Positions 36,240 to 46,390 of a stretch of 64,000 nucleotides of DNA are shown piece after piece. The position numbers and the translations under genes were made by a program. Source of the stretch: Gibbula magus (Eukaryota > Mollusca > Gastropoda > Trochida > Trochidae); NCBI GenBank assembly GCA_936450465.1, contig OW388293.1:82048134-82112133 (forward strand). The letters are read 5' to 3'. The notes beneath the pieces are model-generated. The model was not told the origin of the DNA. It saw only the letters and a program-made list of their open reading frames with translations, and did not search any database. Position 1 is the first letter of the stretch; each line of letters starts with the position of its first letter.

Positions 36240-36636
36240 AATCATTGTCATGATGCAGGTTCCTCAAACACAAAACATAATATTTTTTTAAAAACAATAT
36301 TTGATGCATCACAAACATCTGCTAGTTGGGTACGGTTGCACTCGATTTTTGTTCAGGGACTTTAAAAAAAGTTTCAAAAGGAAAAGGGTTAGCAAACATA
36401 GTTCTGCAATAACGCTATCGGAGCGGTCTTACTTAGATCCTAGTGCTTGTAGATAATCAGATGTTTGTGAAAACTAATATATCTATGTCGTGCCAGTGCT
36501 TTCACTGAACCTCGTGTGCATCTTAGTACTATACTTTGCACAATCTTTAATGATCAGATGATGTAATGTCATGTCGTTTTAGTGTCTACTACCGAAATAA
36601 ACTGTGCTGATTGATTGGAAATCGTTCTCCCACCCC

Positions 36637-36674
<38 letters not shown>

Positions 36675-37700
36675 TGGATACGCCCTTGCTCTGACAAGTT
36701 TGTAAGTCGGTACAAATGAGTTGGAAATATGTTGAATTCTTCATTCATGTGTCTTGTTTTGGCTTTGTATATTCTCATCACATATTTTGAGCTCCAATAA
36801 TGCATCACCTGTTTTGTTGAAGCTATTTATCGTCTTCCCTGCAGTGTACATATTATTTCCGATTTAGTAGCGGACCATATCCATGTCCTTATGTATCGAG
36901 TGCGGCGCTGCAGACACTCAATATATTGTTAAAGATCAACGGGGCATCATAAATGCTGGCATATACGTGATTGATAGGAGATGGTAGAGTTTTTTTTATT
37001 GCATTATGTCCATCATATGTGGTCAAATAGCAATGTATATTGATAAATGAGGTCGAAAGCAGGCTATAAAAGTGTAAGCCTTCTAAACGCATTGTAGTGT
37101 GCAGATGGCTGAAGTCTATTGACGTTATATCCCACATGGCTGACATGGCTGTCAATAGCATGATTCAACAATGTCAAATAACGATTTTTGCAAACTGTCT
37201 GTTCAATGCAACTATCTACTAAGCTATTCAGATCATTCTAACCAGTAGACATCAATATGTGGAAAGATATTTTTCGTATTTTAACACATAAAACCAGTGT
37301 CAGAAAAGATAGCAACAAATAAGATTATGAAAGATTATGGAAACAATATAAACGAAAGTGCAATTACTTTACGATCACTAAAATTCCCAAAATACAATAT
37401 TGATATTTTAAAAACCATTTCGTATCATGTTTCTCACTAATTTATCTTCAAATTGGTAACCATGCGCGGAAGTGAAATAATATATTGAGTGCCTTCTATC
37501 CACACAAGAGATAGAAAAGTCAGGTCTTCAATCAAAGTTTTGTTACTGGCATGTCACGACTTTAGCCTGGATCACTCGGTTGTAGGGAAATGAATTCAAG
37601 GACGACTTATACGTCGGGAGATTCAAGGCTGTAAAATCTTTGTGCTAGTTTAAAGAGCCTTTTACCTACTGAGACTGTAAGGACACTTATGAAATGTCAA
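36240..37700 (+). repeat. Partial duplication block R5
   Basis: Matches R1 9.88-11.35 kb in order at moderate identity. It lacks the local tandem duplication of R1 at 10,617 and contains a long C run at 36,639-36,674 near a TGGATACGCCC motif. Confidence 0.65.
36639..36674. repeat. Poly-C tract, 36 bases
   Basis: An uninterrupted run of C, preceded by CACCCCAA and followed by TGGATACGCC. The apparent glycine-rich open frame on the minus strand is an artefact of this run. Its length is likely to be unreliable in any assembly. Confidence 0.95.
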
Positions 37701-37800
37701 TACTTACGTTAAAACAAGTAAACGTCTCCATAGTTCAAGTAATTAATACATTAAACAAACAAAGACTGAAAATGTTATGGATTATTGATTATGGATTGCC

Positions 37801-37866
37801 GTTGTTTCTCTATGACGTCACAGAACAAAGGGCACCCTTTGTTCAGTGACGACATAGAAAGACAAC
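37801..37866. repeat. Palindrome centred on a GGGCACCC core
   Basis: GTTGTTTCTCTATGACGTCA at the left pairs imperfectly with the complement of the right side (GTGACGACATAGAAAGACAAC), around GAACAAAGGG/CACCCTTTGTTC. The left arm contains an intact CRE-like site and the right a mutated one. Confidence 0.75.
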
Positions 37867-37869
37867 GTC

Positions 37870-38750
37870 ATAACGATGCCATGATGATCACTGAATAGTG
37901 TGAAACCAGTCGGGAATCAATACTTTCTTACAGGAGATGATCATTAATTTATGCAATGCAGTTTGGTTTATATGTATTTGTAGCATAAGGCAATAACATT
38001 AATTCGATATACCTTAGTTATTGTATTTGGTGTAGATCATGTTCCGTCCTCCTCTATTTAAATCAACAATGTTCTTAGATTATATCAACTCCCCCAACTA
38101 TGTAAAAGCAGTGACCGTAGACTGAGCGCAATGCTCGACTACATATTGTCATACAGTTAAAGACTGCTGTATAACATGCACCTTGTCATTCGTCATACTG
38201 CTGATCAAAGAAAGACACCTCTTTCGACATGCAGGTCGCCCCAATCTGTAGGAAGTATATTGGTGATTTAATGTGTGAGTGATACTATTTTTCTTATGTA
38301 ACTTAACCTACGGTTGTCAGCCTGACATCATCTGGTTCTGTTGCCTGATACATTCCAGCAATTGTAGCAAATACAACATTTAATGTAGCGATTTACTCAC
38401 CAGGATCGATCATTAGCTCAATGACAACATTGTTGTTTCGGATTCGGAAGTTTCCTTATCACCACTGTTAAGTACTGTGAACATGTTCGGTTCATTGAAT
38501 TACATTTGTGACATCCAAAGTAATGAATGACGTATATTCATTTGTAATGAAAATTTGTTAATGTGGCACCATTTCTTCATTCTTTCGCTTCTAATTAAAA
38601 TGACATTTTGACAATATTTAGTCTAGTTCAAATAGTTTTGACATTAGTAATCGATATAAATATACAAAACATTTCAATTTTACATTACTGAATGTAATTC
38701 TGTTAAAAGGCACTGTAGCACCTGTTTGCATATCATGTTTCATGAAATGT
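37870..38750. other. No recognisable feature
   Basis: AT-rich sequence with no matching copy and no plausible open frame. Confidence 0.5.
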
Positions 38751-38759
38751 GTCATACGT

Positions 38760-40090
38760 TATCAATGTTTATGCAATATATAGTTAATAGAGGGTAAACC
38801 ATCTCACTAGTTGTATTCATAGAAAACGGTTCTCCATTTTGGAAGGAAATGGTGCGACGTATTAAGCAACATCGATGAAGAACTCTTCAGTGTGAGAGGT
38901 AGATGTGTAGGCCTCATGAGCACGAGTCAAGACAGCAAGATTGTCGACCTTCTCACTATTGTGCAATATTTACTTTGATTGTTTAGGTATCGCTATATCA
39001 GCCAGATCACTTGCACTACCCTCGAGGGGCCATTTTAATGTGAACACATTATATTAAAATGGCCGCTTGATGGGAAATGGACACGCATGGCTTTAGAAAA
39101 CCTTGTGAATTCGTTTTATAACTCCTTTTATTGATTCAGGAGACTTATTTGCCTTTTTGTGAGAGAACATTATTTCAGTAAGTAGAACGTGCTACATGTA
39201 TGTTTAATGTACATTGTAATTGATATGAAACTCGTCTTTCAGGTTTTCTTTAGAGGTAAGATATTTCAACGTCCAGCATCTACATAGCCCACCAGTTCTG
39301 AGTAAATATAATCGCCTCAAATTGGAATGTTTGAAATTGTTACATATATTTATGTAGAAAAAATATGTTATACAATGAATATATGTACTCAGCCTATGTA
39401 GTACTCTAGTTCAGAATTGAATGTCATCCTTGCATTGAAATCCTTCAACTTCATTTCGTTTATAAACAATTGACAATTTCCTACGTTGTATATCTCTTGA
39501 GAAATAGAATAGCGCTACCCTGAAGCAATTGTAAATTAGAGTAGATGTTGTGTTTGAGTGAGTGATTTGAGTTGGGTGTTTAACGCTGCTTTCAAGAGTA
39601 TTTCACTTATATCGCAGCTGCTAGTATCATGGCAGGGAGGAATATTTTTTTACAGAATATCACCTCGAAACAACACGTGTGATCTGATTTCGGTTGAGTG
39701 TTTGCTAGTATGCCAATACAACTGTATGTTGAAATACAAACTAATTTCCAATTTTTATTCCTACATTCTCACAGGTTTGTTGTAGCTTAAGGAATTACTT
39801 TGATATACTGGGAATTCTGAGATGATAACTATACCAAACTCCGGTCACTTTCCACTTATTGGAAACCCACATTATGTATCGATTGTAGCATAGAAGACAC
39901 TCTATACATTATTTCAGTTCCGAGAAGGCAAATATGATTGAGGGCATATTAGTGGATGAGTCCACGCTTCCCCTAGCCTTGGTCTAAAGTGAGGACAGTT
40001 ATGACTCGGGATCAAATGATTCCTTGGTGTATATTTTGTTATCAAATGTCACTGATAATGAATGGTTGACTGTAGAGGGGTTTTAACATA
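38760..40090 (+). repeat. Partial duplication block R6
   Basis: Starts with a diverged match to 27,640-27,960 (R3) and 17,820-17,970 (R2), then matches the left edge of R1 (360-1,029), ending just before the Tc1 relic. It carries a SINE fragment at 39,555-39,640. Confidence 0.65.
39555..39640 (-). mobile_element. SINE 3' fragment
   Basis: The 3' 85 bp of the SINE only, from a GAGTGAGT-type tail through GTTTAACGCTGCTTTCAAGA to GGCAGGGAGG. The head and most of the body are missing, as in a 5'-truncated insertion. I see no clear target duplication. Confidence 0.8.
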
Positions 40091-40241
40091 ATTGTTGAAA
40101 TGTTTACACAGGTACAGTTTTTACCATGAAACAATGTCCACAAAAATATGGAGCTGCAAGTGACACAAAACACATTCGCAATGGTATTGTCACTTCTAAA
40201 TGTTCGTTGTAGACCCTAGCGTACATGTTCAATAAGAATGA

Positions 40242-40524
40242 TCAGTATCTGGTAGGACAGCCACGTACCCTGATGAAACACTGCACCCTACGTCTCATGC
40301 CTCCAGTCAGCCGTCGGATCTGTTCTTGTGTCAAAGACATCCACTCAGCGTGCAGAGCTGCCTCCAACTCACGTACATTTTGTACTGGAGGGTTCCAAGC
40401 CTGGAGTCGCCGCCCTAGAATATCACACACATGCTCCAGAGGGTTCAGATCGGGGCTTACTGCTGGCCAGGATAAAGTTGTATATTGTGGTCGTGTAGCA
40501 AGTGCATGATTATCGAAAAGAGGA
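40242..40524 (-). pseudogene. Tc1-like transposase, C-terminal part (left of the LINE)
   Basis: The minus strand encodes FDNHALATRPQYTTLSWPAV, then SPDLNPLEHVCDILGRRLQA, then NVRELEAALHAEWMSLTQEQIRRL and a final RRRVQCFIRVRGCPTRY before the stop. SPDLNPLEH holds the third catalytic residue of the DDE triad. The reading frame continues without a break into the piece at 46,391 when the LINE and one copy of the 12-bp duplication are ignored, so the two pieces were one gene. Confidence 0.9.
40513..40524. repeat. Target-site duplication, left copy
   Basis: TCGAAAAGAGGA, identical to 46,379-46,390. The sequence lies within transposase codons, which fixes the LINE boundaries to 40,525 and 46,378. 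Confidence 0.95.
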
Positions 40525-40712
40525 GTGAGTGAGTGAGTTATTGTTTAACGCCGCTTCGGCAGTATTGCAGCCATTAGCGGCGAGATATTTAATTTATTTG
40601 CCTAATTTAAAAAAGAAAATTGCAATTGAAAAACAGAACACGGCACGAAGGCCGCAAAAACCTCAGCAAATTATCACAAGTTGAATAAAAGCTGATAATG
40701 AAAAGTTAAAAT
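40525..40712 (-). other. LINE 3' untranslated region with tandem ACTC tail
   Basis: On the LINE strand this ends CGAAGCGGCGTTAAACAATAAC followed by three to four ACTC units. The last 30 bp are nearly the same as the 3' end of the SINEs at 19,846, 50,515, 56,413 and 62,521. The preceding sequence (CGCCGCTAATGGCTGCAATA and so on) is not shared with the SINE. The truncated copy at 13,804-13,966 covers the same region. Non-LTR reverse transcriptases of several clades recognise their RNA through such 3' ends. Confidence 0.85.
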
Positions 40713-43700
40713 TTACAATTTGTCAATAAGGTGTATAGCCTTCAAAAAATCTAAAACACGATGCTCACCGAAATGAGTAAAAACTTGATTGATTGAAATA
40801 GAAGGATAAAAAGTTTCCCTGATATGTGCAGTGTCCCAACACTCACATAGAATGTGTTTGATTGTGAGAGGGCACTGACAGGGTATACATACTGGGGGAT
40901 CTTCCCCCTTTAAAAGATATGAGTGAGTAAGATGAGAGTGTCCAATACGACATCGTCGTAGGACACAAGCTTCCTGCCGGGTAAAAGAGGATAGAGATTT
41001 GTAACCTAAATGAGGTTGAATAGTGTGAAGTTTGTTATGATGTTGTTGGTCCCATTGGGACTTCCAACGTTGTTTAATGTAAGATTTAATAGCAGGTTTG
41101 GAATCCGTATATGGAACTTTGGTAGGAGAAATATGTTTGAGGTTTAATGCAGATTTAGCAGCTGAGTCAGCTTTGTTATTACCTCTAATACCCATATGGC
41201 TAGGAAGCCAGCAGAAGACGATGTCGCATTGGAGACAAGAATTATGAAGTAATAAAATATCCCTGATAATTGGGTGATCACTCTTACAGTTTTTAATTGC
41301 TTGTAGGCAAGAAAGTGAATCGGAAAAAATAATGTAATTATTAGGGGTTGAGTTTTTAATGTGATGGACGGCCTTAAGGATGGCCTTAGCTTCTGCAGTA
41401 AAGATGCTGCTGCCATCATGCAGCCTTGTAGCATATGTTGTTGAAGGAGTCACAGTTGCTGCTGCAACTGTGGGTCCATCTTTAGAACCGTCAGTGTAAA
41501 TTGGTTTATAATCTGCGAAAAAATTACGAAGTTCAAAAAATGCCTGTCGAAATATTAATTGGTCTGTATTTGATTTTTTATGAGTAGATAGAGAGAGGTT
41601 GACACGGGGCCTCACCAGCTGCCATGGCGGAGTGGCAAGCAGACCGTGCTCTGCTATTGTTGTTAGGTCGATATCACAATCTTCAACATGTTGTTGAAGT
41701 CTGATACCGAGTGGTGGAATTGCTTTAGGTTTTGAGTTATACAACTGCTGGTATTCAGGGTTGAATACGCAGTTGTATGCAGGATTACAAGGGTTGGCTT
41801 TAAGTTTAGTTATATATTGAAGTGCTAGCTTGATGCGCCGATCTTCAAGAGATGGCTCATCAGCTTCAACGTATAGGCTTTCAACAGGTGAAGTCCTGAA
41901 GGCCCCAAGACAAAGCCTGAGACCTTGATGGTGGATTGTATCTAGCATTTTGATGTATGAGGGGCGGGCAGATCCATATATTATGGATCCATAATCAAGT
42001 TTGGAGCGGATGAGTGATCGATAGAGATGAAGAAGAGTTTCTTCATCTCCACCCCATTTATTATTTGAAACGACCTTTAAAAGGTCTAATGCCTTTAAGC
42101 ATTTAGCTTTGAGGTTTTTGATATGAGGGATAAATGATAATTTACTGTCAAAAGTAAGACCAAGAAACTTGGCCTCAGGAACGACTTTGATTGGAGTTTT
42201 ATCCAGAAATAGTTCTGGATCTTGGTGCATTTTGCGCATATTGCAAAAATGCACGCAAGATGTTTTAGCTTTGGAAAATTTGAAGCCGTTTTCTAACGAC
42301 CATTGATGGATTTTATTGAGGCAGAGTTGCAATTGGCGCTCGATTGATGGCATATTTTTGCCTCTGCAGGAAACTCCAAAATCGTCCACAAAAAGTGAAC
42401 CATCTGTATGATCATTTAAGACTTTAGCCAAGCTGTTGATTTTAATGCTAAATAATGTGACAGATAAAATGCTACCTTGTGGGACACCCATTTCTTGATC
42501 AAAGAAATCAGAAAGAGTGGAGCCCACGCGCACTTTAAATTGGCGATCATGTAAAAAATTGGAAATAAAATGAGGCATACGACCTCGCAAGCCAAATTCA
42601 AATAAATCTTTTAGGATGCCATGCTTCCATGTAGTGTCATAAGCTTTTTCTAAGTCGAAAAAGATAGACACAGCATGTTGTTTGTTAATAAATGCATCAC
42701 GAATAAATGATTCTAAACGAACAAGATGATCAGTGGTACTACGTTGTTTGCGGAAACCACATTGAATATCAGTTAGTAATTTATTAGTTTCCAAGTACCA
42801 AACTAGACGATCATTGATCATCCGTTCCATAGTTTTACATACGCAACTTGTTAAGGCTATAGGACGGTAGTTGGAAGGGTCTGTATGATCCTTCCCAGGT
42901 TTTGGGATTGGCACAATAGTAGCATTGTGCCAACAAGATGGAAATTCACCTGTTTCCCAGATATGATTAAATACCTGAAGTAGAACCTCAAGGCAAGGTT
43001 CCGGTAAATGTTTTAAAAGCTGATAATGGATTTCATCAGGGCCTGTTGCTGTATCATGAGCTTTAGAAAGTGCAGTTTTAAGCTCTGACAAGGAGAAGTG
43101 TTCATTATAATCTTCTCCATTGTCAGATTTGAAATTAAGTGGTCGTTTTTCCTGTACCTTTTGGTACTTTTGGAAAGCAGGGACATAATTTGCAGATGAA
43201 GAATTTTTAGAGATTGTTTCGGCCAACTTATTGGCAATGTCAGATTTTGATGTAAGAAGGTCATCATTGACCTTAAGATGTTTTATTGTAGATTTGGAAC
43301 CTTTGCCTTTAATTCTACTAATCATATTCCAGACTTTGCTGATAGGTGTTCTGGAATTGATCTTAGAGACATAGCCTCTCCAAGATTCACGTTTTTGTTG
43401 GCTGACTGTGCGTCGAGCTTTAGCTCGTGCTTTGCGACAGTTATCTAAATTGATTCTTGTAGGTCGTTTACTGAGCTTGCGTTCAGCTTTTTTACGTGCC
43501 TTAATGGCAGTATCGCAGGTTTCATTAAACCATGGCTTGTGAATACGTGGATTTGCCGAGGTTTTAGGGATAGTTTCAGTTGCTATATCAATGAGACCTT
43601 TAGAAAAGGCCTCAACAGGATCAGTTGCATTGATTATTTCATCATATATAATATGTTCTCTGCAGAGGGTAGAAAATGTACACCAATCAGCCTTGGAAAA

Positions 43701-44417
43701 TTTCCAACGAGGATTGTGCTCCTCGGGAATAGGTGATGAGGGTTCTAATACAATGGGGAAGTGGTCACTTCCACATGTATCCTCATGGACTGACCATGAA
43801 AAGTCATGTAAAAGGGATGCATCAGTTACTGATAAATCTATAGCTGTATAAGATCCTGTAGCAGGATGTAGATATGTGTTTGTGCCATCATTAAATAGAC
43901 ACAAGTCATTTTGATTGAGGAAACTTTCGAGTCTTTTACCCCTAGTATCTAGAGTATTACTACCCCAGAGGGGATTGTGACCGTTGAAGTCACCCATGAT
44001 AATAAAAGGTTTAGGGAATTGGGTAACAAGTTGATCAAGATCTTTTATATTTAGATCTTGAGATGGTGGAATATATAAAGAACAGAGAGTTAAAGTTTTA
44101 AATAATGATAAGCTGACAGCTACAGCTTGCAATTGGGTTTTTAAAGGAATTACTCTGTGGATAATTCCATCACGTACTAAAATTGATGCACCCCCCTTAG
44201 CCCTATCAGCAGAAGGGGAGAAAGAATTATAAAAAGTGAATGGTCTCATTGCAACTGTATCAGATTCTTTAAGATGAGTTTCTTGAAGGCAAATAGCTTG
44301 GGGATTGTATTGTTGGGCTAACAAGCCCAATTCATTAAAATTGACCTTAAAGCCTCGACAATTCCACTGGAGAATCGCCATAGATGCGAGGATAAAATAA
44401 AATATTAAAAGCCTCAT
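40713..44417 (-). CDS. LINE ORF2: endonuclease, reverse transcriptase, RNase H
   Basis: A 1,234-residue polyprotein that nicks target DNA and copies the element RNA into it. The APE-like endonuclease spans about residues 13-225: N19 in LQWNCRG, E46 in LQETHL, D143 and N145 in GDFNGHN, D194 in AIDLSVTD, and the SDHFP motif at 217-221. The reverse transcriptase spans about 450-770, with D588 in FFDLEKAYD, GVPQGSILS at 644-652 and the catalytic FVDD at 676-679. The RNase H spans about 970-1,090, with D976 in YTDGSKDG, E1009, D1033 in FSDSLS and D1084 in NNKAD, so all four metal ligands are present. A CPLTIKHILCEC cysteine/histidine motif lies near the C-terminus. The first ATG overlaps the ORF1 stop; Met13 (MAILQWN) is an alternative start and is directly next to the endonuclease. 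No stops or frameshifts. Confidence 0.95.
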   Translation of the reverse strand: MRLLIFYFILASMAILQWNCRGFKVNFNELGLLAQQYNPQAICLQETHLKESDTVAMRPFTFYNSFSPSADRAKGGASILVRDGIIHRVIPLKTQLQAVAVSLSLFKTLTLCSLYIPPSQDLNIKDLDQLVTQFPKPFIIMGDFNGHNPLWGSNTLDTRGKRLESFLNQNDLCLFNDGTNTYLHPATGSYTAIDLSVTDASLLHDFSWSVHEDTCGSDHFPIVLEPSSPIPEEHNPRWKFSKADWCTFSTLCREHIIYDEIINATDPVEAFSKGLIDIATETIPKTSANPRIHKPWFNETCDTAIKARKKAERKLSKRPTRINLDNCRKARAKARRTVSQQKRESWRGYVSKINSRTPISKVWNMISRIKGKGSKSTIKHLKVNDDLLTSKSDIANKLAETISKNSSSANYVPAFQKYQKVQEKRPLNFKSDNGEDYNEHFSLSELKTALSKAHDTATGPDEIHYQLLKHLPEPCLEVLLQVFNHIWETGEFPSCWHNATIVPIPKPGKDHTDPSNYRPIALTSCVCKTMERMINDRLVWYLETNKLLTDIQCGFRKQRSTTDHLVRLESFIRDAFINKQHAVSIFFDLEKAYDTTWKHGILKDLFEFGLRGRMPHFISNFLHDRQFKVRVGSTLSDFFDQEMGVPQGSILSVTLFSIKINSLAKVLNDHTDGSLFVDDFGVSCRGKNMPSIERQLQLCLNKIHQWSLENGFKFSKAKTSCVHFCNMRKMHQDPELFLDKTPIKVVPEAKFLGLTFDSKLSFIPHIKNLKAKCLKALDLLKVVSNNKWGGDEETLLHLYRSLIRSKLDYGSIIYGSARPSYIKMLDTIHHQGLRLCLGAFRTSPVESLYVEADEPSLEDRRIKLALQYITKLKANPCNPAYNCVFNPEYQQLYNSKPKAIPPLGIRLQQHVEDCDIDLTTIAEHGLLATPPWQLVRPRVNLSLSTHKKSNTDQLIFRQAFFELRNFFADYKPIYTDGSKDGPTVAAATVTPSTTYATRLHDGSSIFTAEAKAILKAVHHIKNSTPNNYIIFSDSLSCLQAIKNCKSDHPIIRDILLLHNSCLQCDIVFCWLPSHMGIRGNNKADSAAKSALNLKHISPTKVPYTDSKPAIKSYIKQRWKSQWDQQHHNKLHTIQPHLGYKSLSSFTRQEACVLRRCRIGHSHLTHSYLLKGEDPPVCIPCQCPLTIKHILCECWDTAHIRETFYPSISINQVFTHFGEHRVLDFLKAIHLIDKL
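44414..44417 (-). promoter_or_regulatory. ATGA stop-start overlap between ORF1 and ORF2
   Basis: On the LINE strand the sequence CCACCATGAGG holds the ORF2 start ATG and the ORF1 stop TGA, overlapping by two bases. Related non-LTR elements with a similar overlap express ORF2 by reinitiation after ORF1 termination. That mechanism is inferred here. Confidence 0.8.
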
Positions 44418-45769
44418 GGTGGATGTTTTACCGGGGAGAAGCGACGGTCATTGGACCGACCCCTTTGCCCCTTTTTGGGCGAGTTGTTAACAGACGCTGT
44501 GTCTGATGCGTCCATAAGGACGTTATCAGACTCAAGGTCAAGAGATCCATACTTGTTATAGACCTCGACCGCACTCCTTAGGCCTTTGGGAGTGCGATTT
44601 GCTGTTTTGGATTTTGAGGTTTTGGCAGTGTGTTTTGCAGTTGATGGTTTTGAATTCTTGTTTGGAGAAGGAGTTACTTTAGATCCTGTAGGCTTGACAG
44701 GCTCTGTAAGGGACAGAAGAGGGAATGTCATGGTACCTATTGTGGAAGAAGTTGAATTGCGGAGTTTGTATTGAGTTGGGGGATCACTCACCCACTGAAT
44801 GTCTGTCTGGGTTGATACAGAGCATTTAGTGGCAGTTGCTGATGATACTATGGTTGAGTATGAGGGTTTAGGACCCTCAAGAACGAGGCGTTTTGCTTCG
44901 GGGAATGATATATTCTGGGTGAATTTAAGTTTGAGTATTTTAGACTCCTGTTGCCACCGTGGGCACTCCTTGGAGGAAGCCAGGTGTTCGCCAGCACAGT
45001 TGGCGCATTTCGGCAACTCCTTGCATCTGTCTGGATGGCTTTCATCGTCGGGTTTGCCACACTGTGGACAAACACGCTCATCCGCTTTGCAGGAATTGCT
45101 TCCATGGCCAAACTTCTGGCACCGGTAGCAACGGAGGGGGTTAGGGATATACAGTTCCGTGGGGAGTTTGTAATACCCTGCATACACTGTTTTTGGAGCT
45201 TGTGGAGTTGAAAATGTCAGGAGATAGGTACGCGTCTTGATGATGTTGTCCTCCTTCTTGATAGTGAAGCGCTTGACAGCAGTCACTGCCTGGCTCTTCA
45301 GGTTATCAAGGAGCTCTTGTTCAGAGGAATCATCAAGACAGCGATCCTTATCCCGGATAATGGCTTTGCTGCTGTTTAGTGATGTATGCGGAGAAACCTT
45401 AACAGGTTTGTCAATAATGTTCTGCAAGGTGAGAAGTGATGTTGCCTGTTGTTTTGTTCTTACTTCCACAAGAAGGTACCCATTCCGTATCTTCTTGACC
45501 TCCTTCACATCACCAGCAAGACCCTGAATGGTCTTGGCGGTTGCGAAGGGATTGAGCCGTAGAGGTTTATCATCAGTTGATGATATAACCAAAAACCGAG
45601 GAAAGGTGTTTGAATTAGAAGATGATGAAGTTGGAGTTGGAGTTGAGGTTGAAGGTTTTGATTTATATGATTTTGAAAGTTTAGTTGATTTTGATGATGT
45701 TGCCTCTTCCTCAGAAGAGGGACAATCATCCGTTGAAAGATTACGCTTGTTTTTAACTGATCTAGTCAT
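44414..45769 (-). CDS. LINE ORF1: gag-like nucleic-acid-binding protein
   Basis: A 451-residue protein if started at the ATG at 45,769 (MTRSVKNKRNLS). I prefer this start because the 21 upstream codons run back into the 5' untranslated region and lack ORF1-like character; the open frame itself begins at 45,832. A Ser/Thr/Lys-rich N-terminus is followed by a middle domain (about residues 58-140, PRFLVISSTDDKPLRL to TLQNI) that resembles the RRM-like part of such proteins. Three zinc knuckles come next: C214-X2-C217-X4-H222-X4-C227, then C234-X2-C237-X7-H245-X3-C249, then C255-X2-C258-X3-H262-X6-C269. The C-terminus is basic and Ser/Pro-rich. Proteins of this kind coat the element RNA and return it to the nucleus. 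It overlaps ORF2 in ATGA. Confidence 0.9.
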   Translation of the reverse strand: MTRSVKNKRNLSTDDCPSSEEEATSSKSTKLSKSYKSKPSTSTPTPTSSSSNSNTFPRFLVISSTDDKPLRLNPFATAKTIQGLAGDVKEVKKIRNGYLLVEVRTKQQATSLLTLQNIIDKPVKVSPHTSLNSSKAIIRDKDRCLDDSSEQELLDNLKSQAVTAVKRFTIKKEDNIIKTRTYLLTFSTPQAPKTVYAGYYKLPTELYIPNPLRCYRCQKFGHGSNSCKADERVCPQCGKPDDESHPDRCKELPKCANCAGEHLASSKECPRWQQESKILKLKFTQNISFPEAKRLVLEGPKPSYSTIVSSATATKCSVSTQTDIQWVSDPPTQYKLRNSTSSTIGTMTFPLLSLTEPVKPTGSKVTPSPNKNSKPSTAKHTAKTSKSKTANRTPKGLRSAVEVYNKYGSLDLESDNVLMDASDTASVNNSPKKGQRGRSNDRRFSPVKHPP

Positions 45770-46378
45770 GTTCGGTTGGTAAATATTCGTCAACCTGGAT
45801 CCCCACCCACCACGGAGCACCAACAAGGGCAATGCTGCATGTCAGCGGGTCTCCTGCTGACTGCACCGGGGATACCAGGATGATATACTCCACTAAAACG
45901 TTGCCAATGTTTCACTGGATTGGCCCATGGGCCACCGCTATCTTGGAAGCCGAGTAAAGTTGATGAATGTGTGCAAGAGTGCACTAAGAAAGAGTGCAGA
46001 GATTAGGGATAGTACATCAGGAAGGAAAGCATTGTGGAAAGGTGGTGAAGGTTTGCAAGAAAGCACCAAGAAAGTAAAGAAAATAATTGTAAAGAGAGGT
46101 ACAAGCGTAAGAAGAAGGATAGTAAAGTTGTGCGCAACCAAGTGCTTGGCATGACCAGCCGATTGACCAGACCGGACCAATCTGGCCACCTGTCTAGATG
46201 AAGTCGGGGCCGAAGCAGTGTATTGGTCAGTGGTAGCATTCTGCTACACACAAGCCTCAACCACCAGGCATCCTTCCTCCACCCGTACAGGTCGCAGTCC
46301 ACGGCAAACAGACTGCCCCCTTTTAGTCGCCTCTTACGACAAGCAGGAGGAACTGAGGGCCTATTCTAACCCGGGCAC
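45770..46378 (-). promoter_or_regulatory. LINE 5' untranslated region and probable internal promoter
   Basis: About 610 bp precede ORF1, more GC-rich than the surrounding host DNA. Non-LTR elements of this type carry their promoter inside this region, but I see no TATA box or other core motif that I can name with confidence. The first 60 bp, with TTAGAATAGGCC and TGTCGTAAGAGGCGACTA, resemble a short repeat I remember from gastropod sequences; this is a memory-based comparison only. Open frames in this region (for example 46,003-46,302 minus) show no known domain. Confidence 0.6.
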
Positions 46379-46390
46379 TCGAAAAGAGGA
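46379..46390. repeat. Target-site duplication, right copy
   Basis: TCGAAAAGAGGA, identical to 40,513-40,524. Confidence 0.95.

Larger units (their letters stand above)
40525..46378 (-). mobile_element. Full-length non-LTR retrotransposon, I/Jockey group with RNase H
   Basis: This 5,854-bp element on the minus strand has a 5' untranslated region at 45,770-46,378, ORF1 at 44,414-45,769, ORF2 at 40,713-44,417 and a 3' untranslated region ending in ACTC repeats at 40,525-40,712. A perfect 12-bp target duplication flanks it. Both ORFs are open and every catalytic residue checked is present, so it is young and may be able to move. The gag-like ORF1 with zinc knuckles, the APE-type endonuclease and the RNase H at the ORF2 C-terminus place it in the I superfamily group (I, Nimb and relatives) rather than CR1, L2 or RTE. 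The exact clade needs a tree. Confidence 0.93.

Noticed and set aside
36569..36808. 79-codon minus-strand open frame with a glycine run
   Set aside because: The glycines come from the 36-base C tract; no other coding feature.
44586..45782. Plus-strand open frames opposite LINE ORF1
   Set aside because: Shadow frames of ORF1; the minus strand carries the zinc knuckles.
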